Below, piece by piece: positions 24,540-36,900 of a stretch of DNA of 64,000 nucleotides. The stretch is from the NCBI RefSeq assembly GCF_000149955.1, contig NC_030987.1:2199236-2263235 (forward strand), in the 5' to 3' direction. The position numbers were made by a program, and so were the translations under genes. Every line of letters begins with the position of its first letter. The stretch's first letter is position 1. The notes under the pieces were generated by a model. It did no database searches. It saw only the letters and a program-made list of their open reading frames with translations, and had not been told where the DNA came from. The DNA is from Fusarium oxysporum f. sp. lycopersici 4287. Lineage: Eukaryota; Ascomycota; Sordariomycetes; Hypocreales; Nectriaceae.

Positions 24540-27500
24540 CTAATCATGGACGACGAGAGGCTCTGCGTTCCAGATACTCTCGGCATACTCGTCAATGCAG
24601 CGGTCGCTACTGAAAAATCCCATGCGAGAAACAGAGGTAATTGACTTCTTGATCCATTCCTCCTGGTTCTGATACGCCTCATCCACCAGCTTATGAGTTT
24701 CGTTGTAGCTGTGGAAGTCGTCAGACACCAAGTAGTAGTCACCGTGATCACGGACAGCAGCGACCAGGGCGCTAAAGTCATGGACCGAGCCAAAAGTGCC
24801 CTTCTCGATCTCGGCAAACACTTTCTGCAAGTCGGGGTCAATTTCATGAGAGCCGTACTGGTGGCTGTGTCGGAGATCTTCAACGTCTTCAGCGAGGTTG
24901 CCAAACAAGAAGATGTTGTTCTCGCCAATCTCGCGAGTTATTTCAATCTATTCATGGTCAGCCGTGGAATCAAATGCAGATTTCATTTACTTACATTGGC
25001 ACCATCACAAGTGCCAATGATGAGACCACCATTCAGCACAAATTTCATGTTGCTGGTACCAGATGCCCTGCGACAGATGTTAGCTAAGGTACTAATTCCT
25101 TGGTGCTTATATTGACTTACTCGGTGCCAGCAGTAGAAATGTGCTCGCTGAGGTCCGATGCAGGGGTGATAATCTCAGCTTTGCTAACGTTGTAGTCAGG
25201 CAAGAAGATGACCTTGAGAAGATCTCCAATATCCTCATCATTATTCACTACAGAGCCAACAGCATTGACGAGATGAATAATCTGCTTCGCCATCCAGTAG
25301 CCGGGGGCGGCCTTGCCTCCAAAGATGGAGACACGAGGAACGACCTTCTTGCGCTCCTCAGGGGACAGTGACTTGAGGTGGAGATATCGATGAATAACAC
25401 CGAAGATATTGAGCTGCTGTCGCTTGTACTCGTGGATTCTCTTGACTTGAACATCAAACAACGCCGCAGGGTTCACAGTGACACCTACGGCCGACTTGAT
25501 GAGCTTAGCGAGTCGGACTTTGTTGGCATACTTGATCTCGGACCACTCCTTACGGAATTCCTTGTCATCAGCATACTTCTCGAGCTGGTTTAGAGTGGTG
25601 AGGTCCTTGAGGAAGCCATTACCCCCAACCTTGGAAGCAATGAGCTCCGAAAGACGAGGGTTGGCCTGGTGGAGCCAGCGGCGAGGAGTGATGCCGTTGG
25701 TCACGTTGGTAAACTTGTCAGGGCCGTAGATCTCGACAAAGTCCTTGAAGATAGTGGTTTTGATGAGATCCGAGTGCAATTCAGCAACACCGTTGACCTT
25801 GTGTGATCCAACAATAGCCAAGTACGCCATGCGTACCATCTTTGTTTGAGATTCCTCGATGATGGACACTCTTCTCAAGATATCTCGGTCATTGGGGAAT
25901 GCCTTTTCGACCTTCTGGAGGAAGAACAGATTGATATCGTAAATAATCTGCAAGTGTCGAGGTAGAAGGTGCTGGATCAGACCAACAGGCCATTTCTCCA
26001 GAGCTTCGGGCAGCACAGTATGATTGGTGTAACCGAACTGGAAACAATTAGATTAGATGATGAAAGGACATGGTGGTAGATCAACTTACGGTATTCACGA
26101 CAATTTCCCAGGCCAGGTCCCATTCAAGGTGCTCAATGTCAATGAGAATTCGCTGCAACTCCACGATGGCCAGTGTAGGGTGGGTATCGTTGAGCTGGAT
26201 AGCCACCTGGTCGGGGAACTCCTTCCAAGGGCGGTTGGACTTTTTGAAACGGCGAACGATATCGTACAACGAGGCAGCAACCCAAAAGTACTGCTGCTTC
26301 AGCCGAAGTTCTTTTCCACGCTCCAGATTGTCGTTAGGGTACAGAACAGCGCTGATGGTCTCAGCTCGTTGTTGATCGGCAACTGAACTCTCGTAATCAC
26401 CATTGTTGAACTTCTGGAAGTCAAACTCTCCACCAGAAGCTTTGCTGGACCACAGTCTCAGGTTGTTTGTTGTGGGTGTGTCGTAGCCCGGGCATAGGGA
26501 ACATTCGTAGGCAACGGCCTGGAACGATCTCACAACCCTTCCCCAAATAGGCAACGAACTTGGCCATTTCTCATTCAGTAGGTCTTTCCTAACATTGTCC
26601 CAAAGAATTGAATCTGTATCCATATTAGCTGTGCTTGNNNNNNNNNNNNNNNNNNNNNNNNNNNNNNNNNNNNNNNNNNNNNNNNNNNNNNNNNNNNNNN
26701 NNNNNNNNNNNNNNNNNNNNNNNNNNNNNNNNNNNNNNNNNNNNNNNNNNNNNNNNNNNNNNNNNNNNNNNNNNNNNNNNNNNNNNNNNNNNNNNNNNNN
26801 NNNNNTATCGGAGACCGTACCCCCAAGCGGGGTAGTTGAGGGAGGCCAGACTGTCGAGGATACAGGCAGCGAGTCGACCAAGACCGCCGTTACCCAGCGC
26901 AGCGTCATTCTCTTGTGTGATGATATCTTCGATTCGGAAGCCGAGCTCAGCAAGACCAGCTAGCAGCTCACATTAGCAAGGTATCAATGAACTCAGATCT
27001 GAATCAACCTACCCTTTGCAGTATCCTTCTGACCCACGTTGAGCATAGCATTGTCAAGAGCACGGCCCATCAAGAACTCAAGACTGAAGTAGTAAACGCG
27101 CTTGGAATCGCGATAAGTCTGTCTCTGTTGAGTTCTGTTCCAATCAAGGATCAGGCGATCACGAAAAGCCAGGCTGGTAGCAGAGTAGGCAGCATGCTCA
27201 TCGCAGTTGAAGACAGAGCGGGCAAGAGTGGTCTCGACGTGGCGGACAACCTCTTTCTCGAAGCCGTCTTTACCAGTAAAGCCACTAGACTGGTTGCGCT
27301 TCCATGCTTCACGCTGAGGTTCGGGAATTGAGGCTGTTGGTGGTGTAAGTCAACATTCACAAGCAGATCGTTTCCAGTAGTTTGATAGGGGAAAGGCATT
27401 AAACAAAGAATCTTAACGTTTGAAAATAGCTCAGAGAAAACCAATTCGATTCATAGCGAATTGCAGATTGAATGCATAGACAACGTACCTTCAAAGCTCT

Positions 27501-27651
27501 TGATCTCACTAGGACCGAAACCAGTGGCAGTTCGGGTGTGTTTTGGGCGGGAGATGCCTGCGGGGCCGACTGCACCCTGAATGTCGACAATCGGGGCGGA
27601 GGTGGAGGGGCGCCTCTCACGGGTGGGCAAACGCTGCTGTTCAGACGCCAT
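24540..27651 (-). CDS. gph1: Glycogen phosphorylase
   Basis: Releases glucose-1-phosphate from glycogen using pyridoxal phosphate; cytosolic. Six exons on the minus strand: 27651-27489, 27333-27013, 26959-26090 (with a 168-N gap), 26037-25121, 25067-24995 and 24947-24540, roughly 900 residues. All introns are GT-AG; the first is unusually long for this window (155 bp). Seen: [16 protein letters not shown] near the start of the catalytic core, [36 protein letters not shown], and the PLP region [10 protein letters not shown] with the Schiff-base Lys. The N-terminal ~60 residues are polar and Ser/Thr-rich, where fungal enzymes carry regulatory phosphorylation (inference). Bases just left of the gap (about 26480-26637) contain several extra bases that break the frame; homology resumes cleanly at NNLRLWSS, so I read this as sequence error rather than a pseudogene. 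Confidence 0.95.
26638..26805. other. Assembly gap (168 N) inside gph1
   Basis: Run of N in exon 3 of gph1. The family needs about 40 residues between the flanking motifs, so the stated size is only approximate. Confidence 0.95.
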
Positions 27652-30600
27652 CGCTTCTATCCACAAGCTTGTTAGTCGAGTGGTGACAGCCGGTAAGGAA
27701 ATTGAGGGACGAGAGAAGAGAGATAAGAACTTTCAGTGCCGGGGCATAACAGTTAAATACTCAACCACTATTGATAGGCCCCTTGTCCTTTTGTGAAGCG
27801 AGAATCAGATCAGATCACCTACATCAACAACAAGGTTTACTGATGCCACTCAACGAGTTCTCGACGATAGATAACACGACTGGCTAACGACGCGAGGTGT
27901 GCCACAGCTTTGGGTGGGGGAGCGGGGTTGAAGGTGCAAGGTAAAGCTGCAGTAGTTTCTTGCGTGCCCTGCTTTTATCGTGGCGGCTCAGAATCCCAAT
28001 AAGTGCAGGGATCTGATCTAGACAAGGTAAATATATATGCGAACGGGGTTATGTCGAATCTGGGCTATTGTGTTTCTCTATAGAGTTCGTTGAGGACAGG
28101 ACAGAGAACCTGTGCGTATTCAGTTGTCCAGAGAGGCCGTCCGTTTAGTTGATGGGGATCCGGAGAAGGCGGGAGCTTGGTGAACAGGGGAGCTTGGTGG
28201 AGTAGACAAAGAAGATTTGAGGGGAAGAATGACAGGGATGAAACAAGTCGAGGTAAAGATGAGAGAGGGTAATATGGTTGGTTTTATGTCAATTGACGAA
28301 CAGATGCTGTGAAGAGAAGATTGAGAGGTCAGCGGAGGATGGACTGTAAGAGAGATTGGAAAAGAAAGAGGGAGAGAGGAGGGAAAGTAGCTCAAGAGGT
28401 ATGAGCTGAGGGGAGCTGCAGGGAGCTTATAGTCAGTCTGTCTCTGGGTAAGTGCAACGATTGATGGTACGGAGTAGTGGGAGGGAGCTTCCCGTCCAGT
28501 CTCCTCCACCATGAGCGGATCCATTCTAATATGGTATCATGACAACCTCTCCACGAACGACGGGCTGCCTAGCGTGTGATCTTGTTTTGTCTTGCTCGTT
28601 GAATGTAGCATTACCTAGAGCCCTAACCCATACTGCGTCGCATTTCGTCTCTTTTGCTCCGCTTACCAGCCAATGCCGTCCTCTTGCTTGCTCTCCCGCA
28701 ATGACTAGGCCTCAGGGAGCAAGAAAACTTGAGACCTTGATAGAAGATGCCAAAATAAGTTCATCAAATAGTCCCCTAAGTTTAGGATAGTTTACCTAAG
28801 TCTTTTTGCCATTTAGGATAAAGATCCTAAGCTTTCTTTCGTCCCTCAGCTAGGTCACATACCAACCACCAACTGGCGGCATGGTTCCCCTCCCCCGCAG
28901 CAACCGTTCTGTGACATGACGACATACGACGCACACCTACTCTTGTAGAACATGCGATGCGATCCAACCAGGTACATAGAGGTATCGAGAGTAGTAGCAA
29001 AGACGACAAATCGTCATAAACTTGATCTTCTCGCAGTACGGCGCATAATACATAGCATGGACAGTCATGATACCTATGCTATTGCTTGAAAGAGGTGCCT
29101 TCCACCATTCGAATAGTGAATATATGTAGTGCCTCTAGACATGTGAACCCGATGTCTTCATTGAATCCATTGCCCCTCCAACCTTTCTAAGCGACCTAAC
29201 CTCAGGCAGTCAAGCTTCCCGTAGAAAGAGCCCGATGAATGTCCTCCCCCTCCCCCTCATGCCAGCTACCATTGCAAATACAGACCGTATCTTGAACCCC
29301 ATACATTGTCAAGCAACTTATTTGCTGACAGTGCATACTCCAAGACGGTCCCACCCACACAGGTACACACACAAGAATCAATGAAGCCTCGCTTCGTACT
29401 TAGCGTCAGCTTTTCTCACAACGGATTGCGGGGCCGTGACGTCCGGTGTGTTTGTTACGCAGCAGTAGCACTTTTTCAGCATGAGCTCAGCTGTTTTAGT
29501 TCAACGATACTCGGTCTCGACCTAAGCTAAGACCTCACAAATTCACAACCTTGTTCGTCACGACGCGGTGTCACCGAGTCCAGCAGAGCTACATGTGACG
29601 CGAAGGAGCCTGGATATCAAACTCAACAAGTAGCTAGCTTGTTATCTTGACAAAGATGTTGAATTTTGTAGCTTATAGCCTTCCAGGACAACCCAGTGCG
29701 TTATTGAGGCCTCAGTGCAAAATATTGGTCGTCCGCATACGCTCTCCAAAACCATACCATAGCTACAGGGTATGCGAGGGCAAGGCGTTGACAAGGCTTC
29801 TTGGTACGCATGCCTGGTCTAACGAGAATCAATGTTGGTTTGAGGACTATATCGAGCACAAAGTCTCTGGTATATGGATCCCCCGCATGCCACGACGTCG
29901 GTAGCACCGAGATGGGTCCTGGCAAATGATACGGTCTGAGAATGTTGAGAGAGAGCTGTATAGAGAACAAGCTCTAGTACCACACGCACGGGCATACTAC
30001 TACACCTGCTCGACCCCCCGAGATTGAAATTGGTGATGAGAGCCCGGGTCTTGATGATTATACAACTTAACTTGACCTCATAAAATCAAATCTGACAGTT
30101 GACAACTGCCCCTCATTATAACACAAGTAGGATGCTGAGCTTCAACACGCCACGTCCTTGTTCGGACAGTCATGATGGATATACATAGTAATTCATAAGC
30201 GTAGGCCCCTGTCCACTAGCCTAGTTTGTCGATCGCCTCATGGCTCGCGGTCCAAGCTCCAATCCACATTCAGCCCCTCATCTCGACCAATACATGGTAA
30301 ATAGCTCCAGGAACGTCGTATGTTGATGATATTGGGTTCCTGGCCAAACCCCGTCATAAAACTTTCCCCTTTCCTAGTAAAGCCTGTATCCTCCCTAGAT
30401 TCACAATATCACGTTTCGCGGAGCGTAAAGCTATTGGGCCTACGCCAAGCGACTGTCCACATACCAACAGTTTATCACTGTCGTAGTGTACCCAGGCAAG
30501 CAAGCCATCTCGCTGGAACAAAATCCATCTTTCACTTCACAGCCATTATATATACCCTATTTAACTTGAGTCCATCAAAGGTGATTCCATGATATAAATA

Positions 30601-31372
30601 TCGTCAATTCGCCTCGTTCGAGTCGAGAACTACATATGTACCTGGAGAAGATAAGCAACCCATTAGCATGCCAGACGATGAGTCCGGCTTTCATTGATGT
30701 TCCCAGTCAGCTCTTTAAACACCAATCTCCCTGGAAACGGAAACCATACGCCTGTTCTCTCCCGCATCTTAAGCTCGACAGAAGCCATAGGAATGCTAGT
30801 AGCGTAATGTCCCCGCCTATCCCGCACTCCGGGATTTCTTTTCAATCCAAAGTGACCACACTGCTTCGCTAAGCAGCTTCACGACACCAACCCGGGTCGC
30901 ATTGTGAACCCCTTCGTTCCCGTGTCATACAATGCTTCAAATCCCAATTGAGTAAAGCCCAACCCGAACCCTGAGCTCGTGTAAGGTCTAATCGCCCAAA
31001 ACTCGATAAAGCACAGTATATGCCAGACCAAGATATATAAACCGTAAATTCAACTCCATGTCGATTGTACTCTTTTCGGAAGGGGGTTGCCCTGAGCTGC
31101 AGATAATCAAGTGCATCTCCAGAGATCGTGAGCCGGCGAAGGGACTGGCACAAGAGAAATGCTCGTTCGTAGCCGTGGATACTATACCCGATGAAGGCTC
31201 CGAGTATAGGTGTCGCGTGAACAAAAATAAATAAATAAAGCAAGGATCGTATAAAATCGATGTCGTCCTGAGCCCCGTGCCCCAAACTCCCAAAAAAATG
31301 CTCTCGACGCCAGCCAACAGTTCCGTGCCGTTAACATCGTGCTTGTAAATTCAAATGAGCAGTGATTCGATA
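27652..31372. promoter_or_regulatory. 3.7-kb region between gph1 (5') and gna-3 (3')
   Basis: Promoter of gph1 at the left, 3' UTR of the G-alpha gene at the right. Purine-rich DNA at 28180-28420 reads as pyrimidine-rich leader on the gph1 strand. STRE-type CCCCT/AGGGG cores lie at 27779, 28186, 28220 and 28409. Several 60-140-codon open frames (for example 28120-28524, 30869-31285) have skewed or random composition and no domain; not called as genes. Confidence 0.5.
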
Positions 31373-32798
31373 TCAAAGAATGCCCGAGTCCTTAAGTGCG
31401 TTATTCAAGATAGTCTCTTTGACTGCTGCGAAAACGAGTCGAATGTTCGACGTATCTGTTGCTTGCGTCAAGCTATGTTATGTTAGAAACCTGTAGGAGC
31501 CATTGTCGACACTAAATAAAACTTACTGGGGATACAGGTTTAGATGCGCCCGATTGACCTGATTGAATCGCCAGAGTAGATACTTGGCTGCTTTATTGAC
31601 ATCGTTACCACCCGAGTAATCGGGAAAGTAATTGCTCCAGCGAGACCTGCTCAGCTTTTAGCTTGAAAATGTCANNNNNNNNNNNNNNNNNNNNNNNNNN
31701 NNNNNNNNNNNNNNNNNNNNNNNNNNNNNNNNNNNNNNNNNNNNNNNNNNNNNNNNNNNNNNNNNNNNNNNNNNNNNNNNNNNNNNNNNNNNNNNNNNNN
31801 NNNNNNNNNNNNNNNNNNNNNNNNNNNNNNNNNNNNNNNNNNNNNNNNNNNNNNNNNNNNNNNNNNNNNNNNNNNNNNNNNNNNNNNNNNNNNNNNNNNN
31901 NNNNNNNNNNNNNNNNNNNNNNNNNNNNNNNNNNNNNNNNNNNNNNNNNNNNNNNNNNNNNNNNNNNNNNNNNNNNNNNNNNNNNNNNNNNNNNNNNNNN
32001 NNNNNNNNNNNNNNNNNNNNNNNNNNNNNNNNNNNNNNNNNNNNNNNNNNNNNNNNNNNNNNNNNNNNNTGTTCTTACTGAATGCTTAGTTGCCCCATTT
32101 GGAATCTCGTCTCATAGATACCTGTTGTCTTCGTTCGCGCTCGGAGTACATCCATTTCGTTCGGTAAATAGTCTGATGATACTATTCGCATCGCTTCCTG
32201 AAAGAAACTAGAACAAGGGAAGTCAACAACAATCCGCGCTCGATATTAAATGCTTCAACATACTATTCGGCGGAATCCATGAGGTAGAACTCTGTCTGAT
32301 GCTCCATGAGAAGATCCTTCGCTGGATCGTTCCACAGAGCTTGTACCGCTGCGCCCACTTTCGGATCGATTTGCGCTTGAGGACCAGACTCGGCTTGGTA
32401 TTCTAATAGGAACTCCGCATGTGCCTTGTTCTCCTCGTTTTGGGGCTCGATGTCGAATTGTTGCATGGCCATAATAACGGCCTTGGCGCACTCCACAAGG
32501 TTTTTAAAGACAGTTGGCCGGTAATTGAACAGCTCATCTTCCGAGTATCCTTTGAGATGGATAATTTTCATCTGTTTGACAATCGTCGACTTGCCACTCT
32601 CGCCAGAACCTGCCAAAGTTGTTAACTATCCGAGCTTGAGTTCAGCGCTTCGCCTGTCGCCTCGACACCCTTACCTAGCAGCAAAATCTTGCATTCTTTC
32701 CGTAATCGTTTTGAGTCTTCCTCCAGAATTTTATCGATAGCCTGACTCTTCTTCTTCTGATCCGCCTCCTCATTACTCGAGCTCATGCATGCGCCCAT
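31373..32798 (-). CDS. gna-3: Heterotrimeric G-protein alpha subunit, group III (GNA-3-like)
   Basis: Membrane-anchored GTPase; group III fungal G-alphas feed the adenylate cyclase/cAMP-PKA pathway (development, nutrient sensing). Exons on the minus strand: 32798-32675, 32609-32264, 32207-32079, one or more partly in the 395-N gap, up to 31527, then 31472-31373. N terminus MGACMS carries Gly2 (myristoylation) and Cys4 (palmitoylation) signals. P-loop GSGESGKST spans residues 42-50; switch I includes RARTKTTGI; the DVGGQ switch II and most of NKxD fall in the gap; the guanine-specificity region ATDTSN and the C terminus LKDSGIL are present. The N-terminal wording and the lack of the group I pertussis-type Cys near the end place it in group III. 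Bases next to the gap (about 31620-31674) show frame slips against the family, again probably sequence error. Confidence 0.93.
31675..32069. other. Assembly gap (395 N) inside the G-alpha gene
   Basis: Run of N replacing the exon(s) for switch II through the NKxD motif, plus at least one intron. The missing coding part should be near 220 nt. Confidence 0.95.
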
Positions 32799-33910
32799 TT
32801 TGGCGGATCACAAAATGACCTGAAAAGACGGCCCTTCGATAAAAGGAAGTGATCGGTGTGCTGAGCACAGGTTCACTTCGGTATTTATGATGTTGCTTAT
32901 CTCCAGACGTGCATGACGGTCGCAACGGTTTGCGAAGTAAGCGGTGTCGTATAATGTGGAGATAATGGGGAGGTAGACAGTCGTGAGGGTTTTTGTAGCT
33001 GGAATTTCGATATGCTGGCTCGGTTCGGATTGAAAGATTGAGGAAGACTGACGAATAGATGCGATAAAAAGTTGGTGAAGTAAAAGGTAATCGGGCACGT
33101 CAAGGATGAACGGAGAGATCGGGGAGATCGGATCGTTACGGGCGAGGAGGCGCGGACAAGACTCGAACCCTCGAAAAAGAGTCCTCGAGGCGTTTTCTTG
33201 GGGACAGGCGAGCGAATTTGAAAAGTACTAAAAGATGAAGTCGGGCGAGATATGCCTGAGCAGCGTCGAGGCTGAAAGCTGGAAGGAGAATGTTTGGCGG
33301 TGGGTAGACAAGAGAAAGAGATGGATGGACGGGCCTTGTCGCTCCAGATTGTCGGCCGTAACCAGCTACTGTATGGTGCTGGGGGAGCTTCGTGGAGGCA
33401 GGGCGCGTGGGCGAGACTAAAGAGTACAAAGGCACTAAGGAGCCTCGACGATGACGAGACAAAGTCGGCGGAGGGCTGTGCCAATTGGTGAGAGAGCCGA
33501 CAGTGGAGAAGGAGTGAAGACAGGGGTGTGCGAGCCAACGCGAACCAGTGAGCAGGCGAGTGAAGACGAGAGATTTTGAAGGGAGCCTAGCTAGGTAGTA
33601 CTTCTGAGCCTTGAGGGCTTGGGGGGTTGAAGCTGGTGGTATGGCCAGGTTGAAGGGGCGTCTGCAGCCAGTAACTTCCTAACAATGTTCTAACGGGAAC
33701 GAGGGGTGCAAACCAGAGTGCCTACAACCGGATATCGTTGGTTACAAAGAGACTCGACCGTTCGTGGAAGAGTCGCTTTAGGGAGTTTTGCAACGATCTC
33801 GGCAGAGTAGCGCAAGCGGAAGTAATGTCAAATAGCGAAACCTTGTCGTGTTTGACTCTAAAGTGAAACGTGGTGATGAACGCCATCAGCCAAAGTTGGA
33901 GGCGATATCG

Positions 33911-33935
33911 ACTGAACTGAACTGAACTGAATTGA
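33911..33935. repeat. (ACTGA)x4 short tandem repeat
   Basis: Four perfect ACTGA units followed by ATTGA, in the gna-3 upstream region. Confidence 0.8.
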
Positions 33936-36900
33936 GCTGGTGCAGGGTTAAATTGCACTGAGCACCTACGGAATAAGGCATGGTCGAGTAAACATTCATA
34001 AGTAGGGAAAGTACCTATCAATCGGTACCAACCGTGCCACCGCCTGCTTTCTTTGCAAAATCGATTCAACCGTCACATCCACATCCAATCCAATTCAAGC
34101 AGGAGGCAGGGACCGCCGCAGACCTTTCAGCTGCTGGCAAGGACCAAGGGGTTCACCTCAGCGCTATTCTCCGCCGAGATCAAAAAACAAATTCACATTC
34201 ATATCCACATGATAATACTGCCGTCCATTTCAATAACCTCACCAGCAATACCCTCCATGGATTATAGAGCATCTTCAAAAACACAATTCCACAGACTACA
34301 CACTTGCTTACCTACTGGGTACTAAGTTTGACATACGTAGTGAGATGTCCTGATACATAAGGGACGTCCGACTGCCAACGACTTCAGCACCATGAAAAGT
34401 TGAGCTGAAGGAACGCCGCTTCTGATCTGTCTGGCTTCAAGTCTCTGCTCGTGCAACATATCTATATGACAATGCGGAAATCTCCATCTTATTATTCCTT
34501 TCAGAGTGGTGGTCCTTGAGAAGTACGCATTTTTCTATCTTTCAAAAGCAGTGTGAACCGATACAAGTCTCGGGCAAAAACACCGTGGCCATCGCCAGTG
34601 GGCTTTTCGCATCTGTCGTTCCCCCGCTGGTGTATTATTAGCCAGCACAGGTACCATACCATTGACCAGACTATCGGGACCTTCTTGAGACTTGAGCACT
34701 GGTTCTGGCTCTGGTTTATCAATAAGTTCCAGATCATGCCATTCAAATGACCTTCCAAGGTCGTTAGGTATGTTACATAGCAGAGCAAGACTCGCTGACA
34801 TCCCATTGTTGAGGACATTGACTACAGATGCTGCTTGTTTGGCCACCTTATTTGCAATTATCACTGCAAGAGCTCCGTGCAAATTTATGATCCCCCAACT
34901 ACTAGGTAATTAGGAGTCTCGACCAGGTCAAACCTTGTGCCGCGGAGAATGGCCAACTCGATGTGAGACTAAATTGAAATATCTGGTTTCATCTCATCAC
35001 AATTGATATAAGAGCGGCTCAAAGTGAATCTATCAGTAGAGCCCTCTGTCGTCCCTCGTTATTTTTACCTACTCATCTGTTTTCAGGGTGGACATTGCAG
35101 CTCTGTCCGTATCCCGGTTCAAATTGCGCTTAACACAGGCTCTGGCGGTATTGGTCACCAATCTATTTCCGAACAAGGGTAAGTCGACCATGGATTGACG
35201 CTCCTGCACTTCCTGCAGAATCCGTAGGGGACTGATCAACGTGCCAAAAGCATATTCTAATTGGCCAATGTTTCAAACTTCATTCGCGGCGGCTTGGCGA
35301 GATCTCTGCTGGCCATAAAGCTTGTGCTAGGTCCTGTCCAGTACTCGATAGTGGCTATAAGAGCTTATTAGAAATGCCATGAAGACTCGACGCCTCGAGT
35401 CCTTGACGAAAACTGCACACTCGATGCATGTCGACATTTAATCTTCTTCGAGATCAAGATGGGACGGCGGACCCAGTGGAGAGAGTGTCTTGCCGCCCGC
35501 ATATGCCAGCCCTCTCAGCCCCTCTATAGCCTGGCCGCCTGGCTTGGATGGACTTTACCTAACTCCCTGACGTCTCCCTCTACTGGCCCCTGTAGGGGAC
35601 TCACCTCCCCATGTTTCCCGAGCTGTCTTAGCTAATGACGGCTCACCCAATCTGGGTCCCAAGACTCTTCGCTGAGGGCGCTGCTCGTAGCGTCGTGAGA
35701 TCTAATAAGGTTGGGTGGATTTATCCGCATTCCTCAAATAATTCTAGACAATCGCACCGTGCCACGCGATGTCAAAAACAGAATTTGTTTCGTCTCATCA
35801 ATTTGCAGAATTCATCAAAGATGAAGAAACAGCCCCATAGACGAAGGCCAAGGGAAATTGAGTTTTCTGGGACCAAACAAAGAGCGTCCGCAACACAAAA
35901 GACGAAGCCCGGTCAGTGGAATTTTCTAACAGGGGTCCCTTTGGGATTCCTGGAGATAAAGTGGAGTGCTAATGCAACCCATGTTTACATATTATTGCAT
36001 ATCCCTTTCGGCTTCTCGTACCAAGCTGCATTGGTGTTTGCCTGCAGAAACCCTCGCCGACGCCCCAAACCCTTCCTATCTCCCTCACCGATGCACCAGG
36101 CTTCCATATCTGAGGCACACCAATAAGCCTCGCCTTAAAACCACGCACCGTTGAAAGCTGGTTTGGCAGAAAGATTACCTGATCTTATTATGCTCCATTT
36201 CTAAAAGTTTCCTCGAGAAATGGAAGTTAAAGTTGCACCAAGGGAAACTCAGTAAACCATGGAAGCCGGGAAAGATATGTTATTGATCTGACATACACTT
36301 CAGTTAGGTGACCCTGTCATGTATTTTATGTCGCACGGAAGAAGTGCGTACCTCTCTGATTAGACATTGAAGCATCGAGAACCTTCACCACCACCAGTCA
36401 ATTCTGCTTTCCTCATCGCCCCCAGCTTTAGCTGTGTTACTCAAAGCCGTTGATGAAACATCAGCCGTAGTGATGTCTATCTACCTACTATATAGAAAGC
36501 GCAGAGCGACACCACATGTGCATACTACAACCACGCATGACTCGGCTGTGTCTCTACCACTAACCACTCCGCCCAGCCGGTCGGACTTTGGGGCTATAAT
36601 TGCTTGCTTGATCTTGGGGGAGCCTCATCATGTGCTTGATTGCTTTCCTGCCTCATCTCGACATACAATATCATGACCTCTCTACCAAGCTGCTGATCCA
36701 AAACCCAGCCGTTGAGCCAATGCGGCACATATATAGTATGTAGGAAAGGAGGGCACTGGGCCATGCAATAAGTATATTTGTTCTTGTTTCGACCATTTAA
36801 AATGAATTGGCTATACTTAAGTTGTTATTGCTGGATATGTCGTTTTAACCACGAGTGTGGACGGTACAGTACTATCACCGTATTGTGAAGCCTGAAAACA

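Noticed and set aside
26090..26959. gph1 as a pseudogene
   Set aside because: Disruptions are confined to the gap edge while all other exons are intact with perfect splice phases, so sequence error is the better explanation.
33155..33185. GACTCGAACC motif resembling a tRNA T-arm on the minus strand
   Set aside because: Flanking bases cannot form acceptor, D or anticodon stems; only the B-box-like word is present.
32897..33538. 213-codon minus-strand open frame upstream of gna-3
   Set aside because: Ser/Pro/Leu-rich reading produced by a strong pyrimidine bias; other frames of the same strand are open as well, no domain, and it lies where the gna-3 promoter/leader should be.
35635..36126. 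163-codon plus-strand open frame
   Set aside because: No domain, no consistent composition, no start context or introns; long frames can arise by chance in a 6-kb spacer.
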